Assembly (NCBI GenBank): GCA_016703105.1 | Contig: JADJCS010000001.1 | Location: forward strand, 62,001 to 126,000 | Length of the DNA: 64,000 bases | Source of the DNA: Flavobacteriales bacterium | GTDB taxonomy: Bacteria > Bacteroidota > Bacteroidia > Flavobacteriales_F > PHOS-HE28 | Direction of reading: 5' to 3' | Shown here: positions 18,533-27,685 of the stretch, in pieces | Numbering within the stretch: the stretch's first letter is position 1 | How the letters are laid out: every line of letters starts with the position of its first letter | Translations under genes and position numbers: made by a program | The notes under the pieces: model-generated | Told to the model about the DNA's origin: nothing | Seen by the model: only the letters and a program-made list of their open reading frames with translations | Databases searched by the model: none

Positions 18533-20629
18533 GTGAAGGAGCCTGCCCGCCATACCGTTACCGCCGCATTGCCCTATGCCAATGGCCCATTGCACATCGG
18601 CCATATCGCCGGGGCCTACCTGCCGGCCGATATCTACGTGCGGAGTCTACGCCAGCGTGGCAAAGAGGTGCTCTTCGTGTGTGGAAGCGACGAGCACGGC
18701 GCGGCCATTACCATCCGGGCCATGAAGGAAGGCACCTCGCCCCGTGCCATTGTGGACAAGTACCACGCCCTGATGGGCAAGGCCTTCACTGACTTCGGCA
18801 TCCACTTCGACATCTACCACCGCACCAGCAGCGAACTGCACAGGGAGACCAGTCAGCAGTTCTTCCTGAAGCTATATGACAACGGCGCCTTCAGTGAGCA
18901 GGAGGAGCAGCAGTACTACGACGAGGAGGCCAAGCAATTCCTGGCCGATCGCTACATCACGGGCACCTGCCCCAAATGCGGTAATACCGATGCTTACGGC
19001 GACCAGTGCGAGAAGTGCGGCAGTGCGCTAAGTCCTAAGGACCTGATCGATCCGCGTAGCACGCTGAGCGGTTCGAAGCCGGTGCTGAAAGGCACCAAGC
19101 ATTGGTACCTGAAAATGGACGAAGCCCAGCAATGGGTGGAGCAGTGGATCAACACCGGCGTGCTGGACGACAAGCAGCACCACGATCCGAAGGAGTGGAA
19201 GGCATCGGTAATTGGCCAGTGCAATAGCTGGTTGAAGGACGGCTTGCGTCCGCGCGCGATGACACGCGACCTCGATTGGGGCGTGCCCGTGCCACTGCCC
19301 GGTGCGGAGGGCAAGGTGCTGTACGTATGGCTCGATGCGCCCATCGGCTACATCAGCGCCACCAAGCAGTGGGCGCAGGACAAGGGTGTTGCGTGGGAAA
19401 AGTGGTGGAAGGGCGACGATTCACGACTCGTCCATTTCATCGGCAAGGACAACATCGTCTTCCACGCGATCATCTTCCCGATCCTGCTGAAACTCCACGG
19501 CGGCTATGTGCTCCCACAGAACGTGCCTGCCAATGAGTTCCTCAACCTGGAGGGCAGGAAGATCAGCACCAGCCGAAACTGGGCGGTTTGGCTGCACGAG
19601 TACCTGGAACGTTGGCCCAACCGTCAGGACGAACTGCGCTATTGTCTGGCGACCATTATCCCCGAGCAGAAGGACAGCGAGTTCACCTGGAAGGACTTCC
19701 AGGACAAGAACAACAATGAACTCGTCGCGATCATCGGCAATTTCGTGCAGCGCGTGTTCGTGCTCTGCCACAAGTACTACGCAGGCAAGGCACCGGAAGC
19801 CGGTGAAGCGACTGTCGATGACCTCGCACTTTGGAGCACCGTGCACGCCAGCATCGAGGACATCGCGCGCGATGTCGACCAGTTCCGCTTCCGCGAAGCA
19901 CTTCAAGCCGCAATGAACGTCGCACGCGCTGGTAACAAGTACCTCAGCGATAACGAGCCTTGGAAGCTGGAGAAGACCGATCCGGAACGTACGCGCACGA
20001 TCCTCGCCAATAGCCTGAATGTCACAGCCGTCTTGGCCCTCGCGCTTGAACCATTCCTACCGTTCACGGCTGACCGCTTGCGGAAGATGCTGGGCTTGAG
20101 CGAACTCGGATGGAGCGAAGTGTTCCGCAAGGACCTCGTCGGCGCTGGCCAGATATTGAGCCCAGCAGAACATCTCTTCAAACCAATTGATGATGCGGCT
20201 ATCGCCGCCGAGGTGGACCGACTACATGCCATGGAACCTGCACAACCAGCACCGCCCTTCACGGGTCAGCCGAAACCAGAGAACGCCACCACACCGAAAG
20301 CGAACATCGCCTTCGACGATTTCGTGAAGCTCGACCTACGCGTAGGTACCATCACTGCCGCTGAACGTGTGCCCAAGGCCGACAAGCTTTTGAAGCTCAC
20401 CATTGAGGTGGGCGAAGCCATACCGCGCACCGTGGTCAGCGGTATCGCTGAATACTATGCGCCCGAGCAGCTGACCGGCCAACAGGTGGTGGTGGTCGCC
20501 AACTTGGAGCCGCGCAAGATGCGCGGCGTCGAAAGCCAGGGCATGGTGCTGATGGCCGAGGATGCCAGCGGCAAGCTGGTCTTCGTCCAACCCAAGGATG
20601 TGATCGCCCCGGGGAGCGAAGTTCGCTAA
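18533..20629 (+). CDS. metG: Methionine-tRNA ligase
   Basis: MetRS charges tRNA-Met with methionine. The 698-residue product contains the class I signature HIGH at 21-24 (NGPLHIGHIAGAYLPAD) and the KMSKS-type loop as KISTS (LEGRKISTSRNW). A zinc knuckle is formed by CPKCGNTDAYGDQCEKCG. The C-terminal 110 residues form an EMAP-II/Trbp-type tRNA-binding domain (FVKLDLRVGTITAAERVPKA), the dimerising form of the enzyme. The start codon is GTG at 18533 (KEPARHTVTAALPYANG). It converges with the subtilisin gene, with 3 bp between the stops. Confidence 0.97.
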   Translation: MKEPARHTVTAALPYANGPLHIGHIAGAYLPADIYVRSLRQRGKEVLFVCGSDEHGAAITIRAMKEGTSPRAIVDKYHALMGKAFTDFGIHFDIYHRTSSELHRETSQQFFLKLYDNGAFSEQEEQQYYDEEAKQFLADRYITGTCPKCGNTDAYGDQCEKCGSALSPKDLIDPRSTLSGSKPVLKGTKHWYLKMDEAQQWVEQWINTGVLDDKQHHDPKEWKASVIGQCNSWLKDGLRPRAMTRDLDWGVPVPLPGAEGKVLYVWLDAPIGYISATKQWAQDKGVAWEKWWKGDDSRLVHFIGKDNIVFHAIIFPILLKLHGGYVLPQNVPANEFLNLEGRKISTSRNWAVWLHEYLERWPNRQDELRYCLATIIPEQKDSEFTWKDFQDKNNNELVAIIGNFVQRVFVLCHKYYAGKAPEAGEATVDDLALWSTVHASIEDIARDVDQFRFREALQAAMNVARAGNKYLSDNEPWKLEKTDPERTRTILANSLNVTAVLALALEPFLPFTADRLRKMLGLSELGWSEVFRKDLVGAGQILSPAEHLFKPIDDAAIAAEVDRLHAMEPAQPAPPFTGQPKPENATTPKANIAFDDFVKLDLRVGTITAAERVPKADKLLKLTIEVGEAIPRTVVSGIAEYYAPEQLTGQQVVVVANLEPRKMRGVESQGMVLMAEDASGKLVFVQPKDVIAPGSEVR

Positions 20630-20632
20630 GAC

Positions 20633-22185
20633 CTATAACGCCAGCGCACAGTTCACTGCTGCTGCTGCGTTGATATTGCCATAGCCCTTGCTGCCGCTGG
20701 GAGCATTGGCGAACTGGGCCGTGCTCGTCAGGCAGGTGAGTACCTGAGCCCGCGTGGCGGAGGGTTTCGCGCTCCACACCAAGGCGGCTATGCCGGCCGC
20801 TGTTGCGGTCGCCGCACTGCTTCCACCGATGTAGCTCGGGCTGTTCCCACTGGGTGAAAGGGAAAGCGAGTTGCGTGAGCTGTTGCTCGAGCGCTCCATG
20901 CAGATCGTGAGGTCCACTTGGGAACCATCGTGACAGCTACCGCATTTGCTGCCGTTCTCTTTGACACCCGTTACCGCGACACATTTGGTGAGCGCGGCAG
21001 GGTAGATCACGCCCCACCAGCTTGTCCAACTGAAACTCGTGCCTGCTGCGGCCATGATCATCTTGCCCAAACCATAGGCGTAGTTCACACCATCGGTAAG
21101 CACACTGCTGCTGAAAGGTGATCCGATGCTCATGCTGATCACACGCACCGCCGGGTCGTTGCCCATGGCGATCAAGGCGTTCTTCACCGCGGTCTTCTCG
21201 CTGCTTTTGTCGAGGATCACATCCTCGCAGGCGCGGATGAATTTGAGGTTGCTCTTGTAGGCCACGCCTGTGGAAGCGCCTGTATTGTTGCGCGCGCCGA
21301 TGGCCAGGCCGCTCATGCTGTTGCCGTGGGAGCAGGTCGTGTAGGCGGAGGTACCCAACGTCGCGCTGGTCGCGACGGTGCGGCCCACATTGCTATCGCC
21401 GTTGTTGAAGTCGCTCCCCAGGAGTGGTTGGCTGGCCGAGATGCCGCCATCGATCACACCGACGGTGACGCCACCACCCTGACTGCTGCTCCAAGCCGCC
21501 GGGATGCTGTGGTTATTGAAGTTCCAGGGCAGCTTGGCGTTCGGGCTGATGGTGGTGTAGTCGGAAGCGTTCAGCGCGTAGGTTGAGGGGCTGCAACCCG
21601 AGGTGCTCCGGTCATCGCTCGCAATAGCGGGCCAATAGTCCAGCGGTTCCACGTAACGCACGTTGCGCAGGTTGTGTAACATGGTGATCACCCGCTTGTC
21701 CGTGATGCGGAGCGTGAGGATCGGCAACACAGGATCGTCCTCCACCAGGATGTCGCGCAACGATACCGGGTTCCGGTTCCCTTCGTTCAGGGTAAGGAGG
21801 ATCCGCTCTATCAACGCATCGTGTACGGCCTTGAAGGCGCCGAGCGTACATCGATCTTGTGGATCCCATCATCGATGGTCCCGGCGTTGGCTGGTTGGTA
21901 GCCAATGGCCACACTGTGGTCATTGTAGAGGGTCGCGCTCCAAAGGGTTCGGATATCCATCCATTCCCACTGGAAGTCATTCCGGGCTTCCAGGACATCG
22001 ATCACTGCCCGGTCCAGTTGTTCCTGGCTCAAGGGTTCCCCCTCCGGGACGGCGGTAATATCCGCCTTCTCCATGAGCACGGGGCCCTGGCCATCGCTCC
22101 CGGGCGCAAGCGCAGGTTCGCGTTGGCAGGAGAGGAGGGCGGTTCCGAACAGCAGGAATAGAGGTAGGGGGGTTCTGGTGCGCAT
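20633..22185 (-). CDS. Subtilisin-like (S8) serine protease lipoprotein, frameshifted
   Basis: Two overlapping frames (22185-21811 and 21814-20633) read as one 517-residue protein if one base is restored near 21838-21842. The first frame gives a lipoprotein signal (LPLFLLFGTALLSC) and the start of a propeptide. The second opens with its continuation (LIERILLTLNEGN to NVRYVEPLDYWP, I9-like). It then carries the S8 catalytic domain with Asp in VTVGVIDGGIS, His in CSHGNSMSGLAIG and Ser in GGSSAATATAAG. The usual oxyanion Asn region reads IMAAAGTSFSW, with Thr in place of Asn. The alternative is two coupled genes overlapping by TTGA, but the second frame stays open upstream with sensible sequence (GAFKAVHDA), which argues for a frameshift. 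Confidence 0.78.
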
Positions 22186-22260
22186 GGGGTGGGGCTTGGA
22201 GGCGAAAAGCTAATCGGTCTTTCGATCCCACCAAAAGATCGTTACAGAAGTGTTGAAAAT

Positions 22261-22290
22261 GAGCAAAGGGGCCGGACGGCCCCTTTGCTC
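22261..22290 (-). terminator. Terminator of the thrS-infC-rpmI-rplT operon
   Basis: GAGCAAAGGGGCC (22261-22273) pairs with GGCCCCTTTGCTC (22278-22290) around a short loop. On the minus strand it begins 32 bp after the rplT stop and is followed by ATTTTCAAC. The stem is perfect over 13 bp, and it is the only strong hairpin between rplT and the next gene. Confidence 0.75.
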
Positions 22291-22322
22291 GATGTGTGGT
22301 CCGGACCGTGGGTCCGAGCTCC

Positions 22323-22667
22323 TTACTTCACTTTCTCCACCAGTGTCTTGAAGGCATCGGCATCGCTGAAGGCGATCTCGGCCAAGGCCTTGCGGTCCAG
22401 ACCGATGTTGTGCTTCTTGAGGCCGGCCATGAAGACGCTGTAGCTCATGCCATGGAGGCGGGTGGCCGCGTTGATCCGCTGGATCCACAAGGCGCGGAAG
22501 TCCCGCTTCTTGATCCGTCGACCCACATAAGCGTGGGAGAGGCCCTTCTCCACACTGTTCTTGGCGACGGTGTAAACGTTCTTGCGGCGGCCGAAGCTGC
22601 CTTTGGCCAGATCGAGGATCTTCTTGCGTCGGGCTCTGCTTGCTACTTTGTTCTTACTGCGTGGCAT
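22323..22667 (-). CDS. rplT: 50S ribosomal protein L20
   Basis: L20 binds 23S rRNA early in assembly of the large subunit. The 114-residue product matches the family throughout: MPRSKNKVASRARRKKILD at the start, then GSFGRRKNVYTVAKNSVEKG and RDFRALWIQRINAATRLHGM. It is the last gene of the infC operon, 105 bp downstream of rpmI. That gap holds a small hairpin (22696-22711). In some bacteria L20 represses this operon by binding its mRNA; no site for that is identified here. Confidence 0.97.
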   Translation of the reverse strand: MPRSKNKVASRARRKKILDLAKGSFGRRKNVYTVAKNSVEKGLSHAYVGRRIKKRDFRALWIQRINAATRLHGMSYSVFMAGLKKHNIGLDRKALAEIAFSDADAFKTLVEKVK

Positions 22668-22695
22668 GTTGCCTTTGGGTTTTTGGGCGTGTGCG

Positions 22696-22711
22696 TCCCG
22701 ACTTGTCGGGA
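22696..22711. repeat. Small hairpin TCCCGA-CTTG-TCGGGA between rpmI and rplT
   Basis: A 6-bp perfect stem with a 4-nt loop lies in the rpmI-rplT gap. Hairpins with the same arms recur at 58112-58127 (TCCCGA, loop GTTT) and, slightly altered, at 60438-60451 (CCCGAA/TTCGGG). All three are intergenic. This suggests a small dispersed element or a shared mRNA-end hairpin. Confidence 0.45.
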
Positions 22712-22772
22712 TCTTTGGTGCGGCACGTCCTGGTTAACGCTACCTATTGCTACCCGGTGCGATCAGGGTTCC

Positions 22773-22964
22773 TTACTTCAGGAGTTCGAGCACGTTTTTC
22801 TCGTCGCGGCTGTGTACCAGACCGATCTTGGCCAGGTTGCGCTTGCGCTTCTTGTGCTTCTTGGTAAGGATGTGGTTGTGGAACGCGTGCTTGCGTTTCA
22901 CCTTGCCGGTGCCGGTCAGCTTGAACCGCTTCTTGGCGCCGGACTTGGTCTTCATCTTGGGCAT
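22773..22964 (-). CDS. rpmI: 50S ribosomal protein L35
   Basis: The 63-residue, strongly basic product is ribosomal protein L35: MPKMKTKSGAKKRFKLTG, then KVKRKHAFHNHILTKKHKKR and a short tail KNVLELLK. Length and motifs are typical. It is transcribed with infC (55 bp upstream) and rplT. The longer frame to 22989 in another register is a shadow. Confidence 0.97.
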   Translation of the reverse strand: MPKMKTKSGAKKRFKLTGTGKVKRKHAFHNHILTKKHKKRKRNLAKIGLVHSRDEKNVLELLK

Positions 22965-23019
22965 GGCCTCTCGTCGTGTTGGTCGTCATTGTGAGGGCGC
23001 GAGATCTCGCGCCCGTACG

Positions 23020-23619
23020 TCATTTCTTTTTCTTAGGGATCAGGAACATGATCATGCGCTTGCCCTCCAATTTGGGCATGCTCTCCACCACGCCCACATC
23101 CTCCAGTTCCTGGGCGAACTTCAGCAGCAGGATCTCGCCCCGTTCCTTGAACACGATGGTGCGACCCCGGAAGAACACGAAGGCCTTCACCTTGTGCCCT
23201 TCTTGCAGGAATTTCCGCGCGTGGTTCATTTTGAAGTTCAGGTCGTGCTCGTCCGTGTTCGGACCGAAGCGGATCTCCTTCATCTCCACGGTGGCCTGCT
23301 TCGCCTTGATCTCCTTCTGCTTCTTCTTCAGGTCGTACAGGAACTTCTTGTACTCGATGATCCTGCAGATGATCGGCGTAGCGTTGGCGCTGATCTCCAC
23401 CAGGTCCAAACCTTGGTCCTCCGCGATGCGCAGGGCCTGGCTGAACGGAAAGATCCCTTGCTCCACGTTGTCGCCGACAAGGCGCACCTCGTTCACCCCG
23501 GTGATCCGGTTGTTGATCCGGTGCGGATCCTCTTTGATGACGCGGCCGCGGAACGGACGCCGGGCGCCGCCGCTGGGGCGCGGACCGCTGGGACGATTGA
23601 AGAAGGGAGGACCTGCCAC
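23020..23619 (-). CDS. infC: Translation initiation factor IF-3
   Basis: IF-3 binds the 30S subunit, prevents 50S joining and checks start-codon pairing. The 199-residue product has a Bacteroidota-type basic extension (residues 1-28, Arg/Gly/Pro-rich), the N-domain (RINNRITGVNEVRLVGDN) and a linker. The C-domain contains KEIRFGPNTDEHDLNFK and a Lys-rich end (FLIPKKKK). The start is GTG at 23619. An in-frame TAA stands directly before it, so no longer N-terminus is possible. A non-ATG start fits the known use of rare starts for infC autoregulation in other bacteria, although GTG is not the usual ATT. It lies 26 bp after thrS. Confidence 0.95.
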   Translation of the reverse strand: MAGPPFFNRPSGPRPSGGARRPFRGRVIKEDPHRINNRITGVNEVRLVGDNVEQGIFPFSQALRIAEDQGLDLVEISANATPIICRIIEYKKFLYDLKKKQKEIKAKQATVEMKEIRFGPNTDEHDLNFKMNHARKFLQEGHKVKAFVFFRGRTIVFKERGEILLLKFAQELEDVGVVESMPKLEGKRMIMFLIPKKKK

Positions 23620-23645
23620 TTACCGATTTTTGGTTCCTGTTGCGT

Positions 23646-25589
23646 TCACAAGCCGCCGAGCTGTTTCCCTATCCGCTCGCCCACCAGATCGGCGAACGCT
23701 TTCGGGGACATGGTGCCCAGGTCACCCTGGCCTTGTTCCCGCACGGATATTGAACCTTCGGCGGCTTCCTTTTCCCCGATAACGAGCATGAACGGCAGTT
23801 TGGCCAGCTCCGCATCGCGGATCTTGCGGCCTATCTTTTCGTTCCGTTCGTCAACGGAGGCGCGAATATCGGAATCTTTCAGATCCCCAGCGACTTGCCG
23901 CGCCACGTCGATGTACTTGTCGCTGATCGGGAGCACGATGGCCTGCTCCGGGGTCAGCCACAGGGGGAAGCGCCCGGCGGTATGCTCGATCAGCACCGCG
24001 ATGAACCGCTCCAGGCTGCCGAAGGGGGCACGGTGGATCATCACCGGGCGGTGTTTGGCGTTGTCGCTGCCCACATACTCCAGTTCGAAGCGCTCCGGCA
24101 GGTTGTAATCCACCTGGATGGTGCCTAGCTGCCACTTCCGCCCGAGGGCGTCCTTCACCATGAAGTCCAGCTTGGGGCCATAGAACGCCGCTTCGCCATA
24201 CTCCACCACCGTTTTCAGACCCTTGGCCGAAGCCGCATCGATGATGGCCTGCTCGGCCTTGTTCCAGTTCTCGTCGCTGCCGATGTACTTGCTGCGGTCC
24301 TCCTTGTCGCGCAGGGAGATCTGGGCCTCGTAATTCTCGAAGTTCAAGGCCTTGAAGACCAGCAACACCAGGTCGATCACCTTGATGAACTCCTCCTTCA
24401 CCTGGTCGGCCCGGCAGAAGAGGTGGGCATCGTCCTGGGTAAAGCCACGGACGCGGGTAAGGCCATGCAGCTCGCCGCTCTGCTCGTAGCGGTACACGGT
24501 CCCGAATTCCGCGTAGCGGATCGGCAGGTCCTTGTAGCTGCGCGGCCGGCTGGCGTAGATCTCGCAATGGTGCGGACAGTTCATGGGTTTCAGCATGAAC
24601 TCCTCGCCCTCCTGGGGAGTGCTTATCGGCCGGAAGCTGTCCTTGCCGTACTTCTCCCAGTGCCCGCTAGTGACGTAGAGCTGCTTGCCGCCGATGTGGG
24701 GCGTGGCCACCTGCTCGTAGCCATCGCGTTCCTGGGCGGTCTTCATGAAGTTGATCAACCGCTCACGCAGGGCCGTGCCCTTCGGTAGCCAGAGCGGAAG
24801 CCCAGCGCCCACCTTTTCGCTGAAGGTGAACAGGTCCAGTTCCTTGCCCAGCTTGCGGTGGTCGCGCTTCTTGGCCTCCTCCAGCATCAGCAGATACTCC
24901 TCCAGTTCCTTCTGCTTGGGGAAGGTGATGGCATAGAGGCGGGTGAGTTGCTTGCGCTTCTCATCCCCTCGCCAATAGGCTCCGGCCACGCTCAACACCT
25001 TCATCGCCTTGATGCCCGAGGTGTCCGGGATATGCGGCCCACGGCACAGGTCCGTGAAATTGCCTTGGGTATAGAAGGTGATCTGCCCGTCCTGCAGGCC
25101 GTCGATCAGCTCCAGTTTGTACTCGTCGCCTTTCTCGGTGAAGTAGTTGATGGCGTCCGCCTTGCTCACCTCCTTGCGGTCGAACGTGAGCTTCTTTGAC
25201 ACCAACTCTTTGAACTTGGCCTGGATGGCCGCGAAATCCCCCTCGCCAATGCTCCGTTCACCGAAGTCCACGTCATAGTAGAAGCCGTTCTCGATCGGCG
25301 GTCCGATGCCGAATTTGGTCCCGGGATAGAGCGCCTCCAGGGCTTCCGCCATGACGTGGGCGGAGGAGTGCCACATCGTGGCCTTGCCTTCCAGATCGTT
25401 CCAGGTGAGGAGTTGCAACGTGCAATCGCCCGGCAACGGCCGATTGGCGTCGCGCACTTCACCGTTCACTTTGGCACTGAGCACGTTGCGGGCAAGGCCT
25501 TCGCTGATGCTCTTGGCTACGTCCATGGCGCTCGCACCTTGGTCGTAGGTCCGGACGGAACCGTCCGGAAGGGTCACATGGATGCTCAT
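23646..25589 (-). CDS. thrS: Threonine-tRNA ligase
   Basis: The 647-residue class II synthetase has the full domain set. A TGS domain covers residues 1-62 (VTLPDGSVRTYDQGASAMDVA). The editing domain follows, with the HSSAHVMAEAL motif, then the catalytic core with LKPMNCPHHCEIYASRPRSY (zinc ligands Cys and His) and motif 2 (RYEQSGELHGLTRVRGFTQD). Motif 3 is in PVMIHRAPFGSLERF, and the C-terminal anticodon-binding domain is seen in VLPISDKYIDVARQ. It heads the operon thrS-infC-rpmI-rplT on the minus strand. The start at ATG 25589 matches the family. An inverted repeat lies 52 bp upstream. Confidence 0.97.
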   Translation of the reverse strand: MSIHVTLPDGSVRTYDQGASAMDVAKSISEGLARNVLSAKVNGEVRDANRPLPGDCTLQLLTWNDLEGKATMWHSSAHVMAEALEALYPGTKFGIGPPIENGFYYDVDFGERSIGEGDFAAIQAKFKELVSKKLTFDRKEVSKADAINYFTEKGDEYKLELIDGLQDGQITFYTQGNFTDLCRGPHIPDTSGIKAMKVLSVAGAYWRGDEKRKQLTRLYAITFPKQKELEEYLLMLEEAKKRDHRKLGKELDLFTFSEKVGAGLPLWLPKGTALRERLINFMKTAQERDGYEQVATPHIGGKQLYVTSGHWEKYGKDSFRPISTPQEGEEFMLKPMNCPHHCEIYASRPRSYKDLPIRYAEFGTVYRYEQSGELHGLTRVRGFTQDDAHLFCRADQVKEEFIKVIDLVLLVFKALNFENYEAQISLRDKEDRSKYIGSDENWNKAEQAIIDAASAKGLKTVVEYGEAAFYGPKLDFMVKDALGRKWQLGTIQVDYNLPERFELEYVGSDNAKHRPVMIHRAPFGSLERFIAVLIEHTAGRFPLWLTPEQAIVLPISDKYIDVARQVAGDLKDSDIRASVDERNEKIGRKIRDAELAKLPFMLVIGEKEAAEGSISVREQGQGDLGTMSPKAFADLVGERIGKQLGGL

Positions 25590-25640
25590 CGTTTCGCGCG
25601 CCCTGCCCTACAACGGCACTGGCAACGGGGGCGCGAAGAT

Positions 25641-25680
25641 AATCGGGTGGGCTGATGCCGTACGTATACCCAGCCCGATT
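25641..25680. repeat. Inverted repeat upstream of thrS
   Basis: AATCGGGTGGG (25641-25651) pairs with CCCAGCCCGATT (25669-25680), giving 11 bp with one bulged G and a 17-nt loop. It lies between 52 and 91 bp before the thrS start. It may be a leader hairpin of the operon or the end of an earlier transcription unit. No T-box features are seen, and T-boxes are not expected in this phylum. Confidence 0.4.
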
Positions 25681-26584
25681 CAGATATAGCCCTTCAGCTA
25701 GATTGCGGTTCGGGCCCAGCAGAGGCCGCGCTCGGCCTGCTTTCCAACATGCGGTACGTCGGCCTCCGATTGGCGTCGCCCTATGCCGGAGGTGTTGATT
25801 GCCTGGTAGCTTATCCGATACAGGCTGCTCAGGCTTCTTCGGCCGAAAAAAAATCTCAGGCGAGCACGTGGAGTAGCTCTTGGGTCGCGCTAACCCAGGC
25901 CCAGTGTGCCTCTTCGGCGGATGGCCCTTGCGGAGAGAAATTCCAAGGGGCGCGGCATGCTGGTCGCGATCGCCCGGCGTAACGCTTTCACACAACGGCG
26001 GTGTGCGGATTGCGCGCTCACCATTTCAGCCATGCGCAAGACTGATCGCTTTGGGTATCATCGGCACTTGCATTGACCAATCCGGGCGTTCAGCAATTCA
26101 AGGAGATGGACCTAACAGAGCTGCGCATTACCGAAACGCTGCCGCGACTTTACGTGAATGGGGGCCTCGACGACGATGGAGCCGTGTGCCGTTCTCCGTG
26201 GATACCTAGCAAATCCGGATCCAACTGGCGCGATGGCAAGCAACCTTCAGAGGAGCGCAGCCATATTGGGCATAGCATCCAATCTCATTGCAGGCCGTCG
26301 TTCTCGAATACAAGCTGGATGCTACATACATACGTGAAGGCGAACGGGGCGAACTGGCTGCATGCATCCTGCCTGATTATGCACTACGGAGATGCGTTCC
26401 CGCCCGCCGAAGAGCCGGTCGTAATCCCCAAGAACACCAACAGCGAACCTTGAGCGTATTCGACCGCGGTACGGATCATCAGTTGAAACGCCAGGCCGAC
26501 AACCTGATGCTTGGAACGCAAGCGGAACATTCAAGAGTCAAGCCTGCTGGTGTGGTGAAAACGAAGAGCCAGGATTCCCAGCTA
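25681..26584. other. Gene-poor stretch, possibly decayed
   Basis: About 900 bp hold no recognisable gene. The longest plausible frame (26106-26453 on the plus strand, 115 residues, starting MDLTELRITETLPRLYV) has no signal peptide, no known motif, and an odd Ser/Asn/His/Cys/Trp-rich composition. Overlapping frames on both strands are equally featureless. Neighbouring bases lack the G/C third-position preference of the real genes. The stretch lies between the thrS operon promoter side and a TPR gene; it may be the remains of lost genes. Confidence 0.4.
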
Positions 26585-26588
26585 CAGG

Positions 26589-27302
26589 TTAGAGACAGTA
26601 AATCACCAGCGTCTCATCCATGCTCGCATCACCGCGTTCACGGGCTTGCACCAGGTCCTGGCAGGCTTCATCGCGACGGTCCAGCGCGATCAAGGCGATC
26701 GCGCGGCTGCCGTAGGCCATGGTCAGGTCGGGGTCCAACAGAAGGGCTTTGCTGAGATCGGCCACGGCGGCTTCCTGGGCGCCCAATTTGCTCTGGGCGA
26801 TGCCCCGGTTGCAATAGGCTTTGGCGGCATGCGGCTCACGTTCCACCAGATCCGTATAGACCGTAAGCGCGGTTTCGTAATTCCCCAAGGCCATGTGTAC
26901 CTGACCGAGATCGAAACGCGCGTGAACGCCGATGGCGTGCTCCGGCTGCTCGGCGATGATGACCCCGAGATCCGTCTCCGCTTCTTCGTAGCGCCCTGCA
27001 TGGATATAGGCTTCCGCCCTTTTCAGCCGGATGTTGTGGTCTTTGGGCGTGAGCAGCAGAGCGCGATCCAGGTCGTGCAAGGCGCCCACGGCGTCGCCGA
27101 GGGCATCGCGGCTGATGCCCCGGTAGTACCACGCGCGGGCCTGATCCGGCTTTTGGGCGATCACCCCGGTGAAAATGGTCACTGCTTGTTGGTGCTGTTC
27201 TTCACGAACTGCGGCGAGGCCGTCCAGGAAAGGATCGCTCTCCAGTTGGGCCAGCATCGCCGTGGGAGCGAGGGCCAGAAGGATCATCGTCGGTTGGCGC
27301 AT
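26589..27302 (-). CDS. Secreted TPR-repeat protein
   Basis: The 237-residue product has a signal peptide (MRQPTMILLALAPTAMLAQ) followed by five tetratricopeptide units from residue 28 to 220. Examples are ARAWYYRGISRDALGDAVGA and AKAYCNRGIAQSKLGAQEAA. It is probably periplasmic and protein-binding; the partner is unknown. The start at 27302 is preferred to 27464 because the extra N-terminus is not signal-like and would overlap the DoxX remnant. It ends in an unusual short tail (ETLVIYCL). Confidence 0.75.
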   Translation of the reverse strand: MRQPTMILLALAPTAMLAQLESDPFLDGLAAVREEQHQQAVTIFTGVIAQKPDQARAWYYRGISRDALGDAVGALHDLDRALLLTPKDHNIRLKRAEAYIHAGRYEEAETDLGVIIAEQPEHAIGVHARFDLGQVHMALGNYETALTVYTDLVEREPHAAKAYCNRGIAQSKLGAQEAAVADLSKALLLDPDLTMAYGSRAIALIALDRRDEACQDLVQARERGDASMDETLVIYCL

Positions 27303-27413
27303 GGCGCCGTTCAACGCGGGCTTGCCGGGCGGGGTTTCGGGATCAACCGGGCGGCGTGGAAAGAAGGGCTTCGCGTGCCGGTCAAGGCCTTTTCGGGGGC
27401 CTAGGTTTGCACC

Positions 27414-27682
27414 ATGGTGCTGAACAGCGAACCCATCCAAGAGGATCTTGGACTCCTTTCCCATTCGCCGAGGTGTTCTGCGCCGCCCTCGTGGTCTTGG
27501 GTCTGTGGACCCGCGCTGCCTTGATCCCCCTGATCATCGGCATGGCCGTGATCGTGTTCATGCTGAAGAGCGGCGATCCTTTCGGGGAAAAGGAAATGCC
27601 CGCCGTCTATCTGGCCATGTACGTGGTGCTGCTCTTCACCGGGAGCGGCCGTTACAGCATCGATCGGATCAAATTCCAGTAG
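27414..27682 (+). pseudogene. DoxX-family membrane protein remnant, internal deletion
   Basis: The first 15 codons from ATG 27414 read MVLNSEPIQEDLGLL, like the N-terminus of DoxX-family proteins. From 27458 a different frame gives FPFAEVFCAALVVLGLWTR, then LIPLIIGMAVIVFMLKSG, and ends GSGRYSIDRIKFQ, which is the C-terminal half of the same family. The expected middle (about 45-50 residues with the first membrane helix and its Gly/His-rich loop) is missing and the frame changes at the junction. An intact DoxX protein is about 130-140 residues. This looks like a deletion of non-triplet length. The remaining part keeps two membrane helices but would lack a proper start. Confidence 0.72.
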
Positions 27683-27685
27683 CTT

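Noticed and set aside
20633..21814. Separate protease gene starting at TTG 21814
   Set aside because: The frame stays open upstream with sensible propeptide sequence, while the end of the upstream frame is not needed. One missing base joins both better than a coupled two-gene reading.
25641..25680. T-box-like leader before thrS
   Set aside because: There is only one hairpin, with no specifier loop or T-box sequence, and T-boxes are not expected in Bacteroidota.
26106..26453. 115-residue plus-strand frame starting MDLTELRITETLPRL
   Set aside because: An AAGGAG precedes the ATG directly without spacing, the composition is atypical and no family is recognised. Not enough to call a gene.
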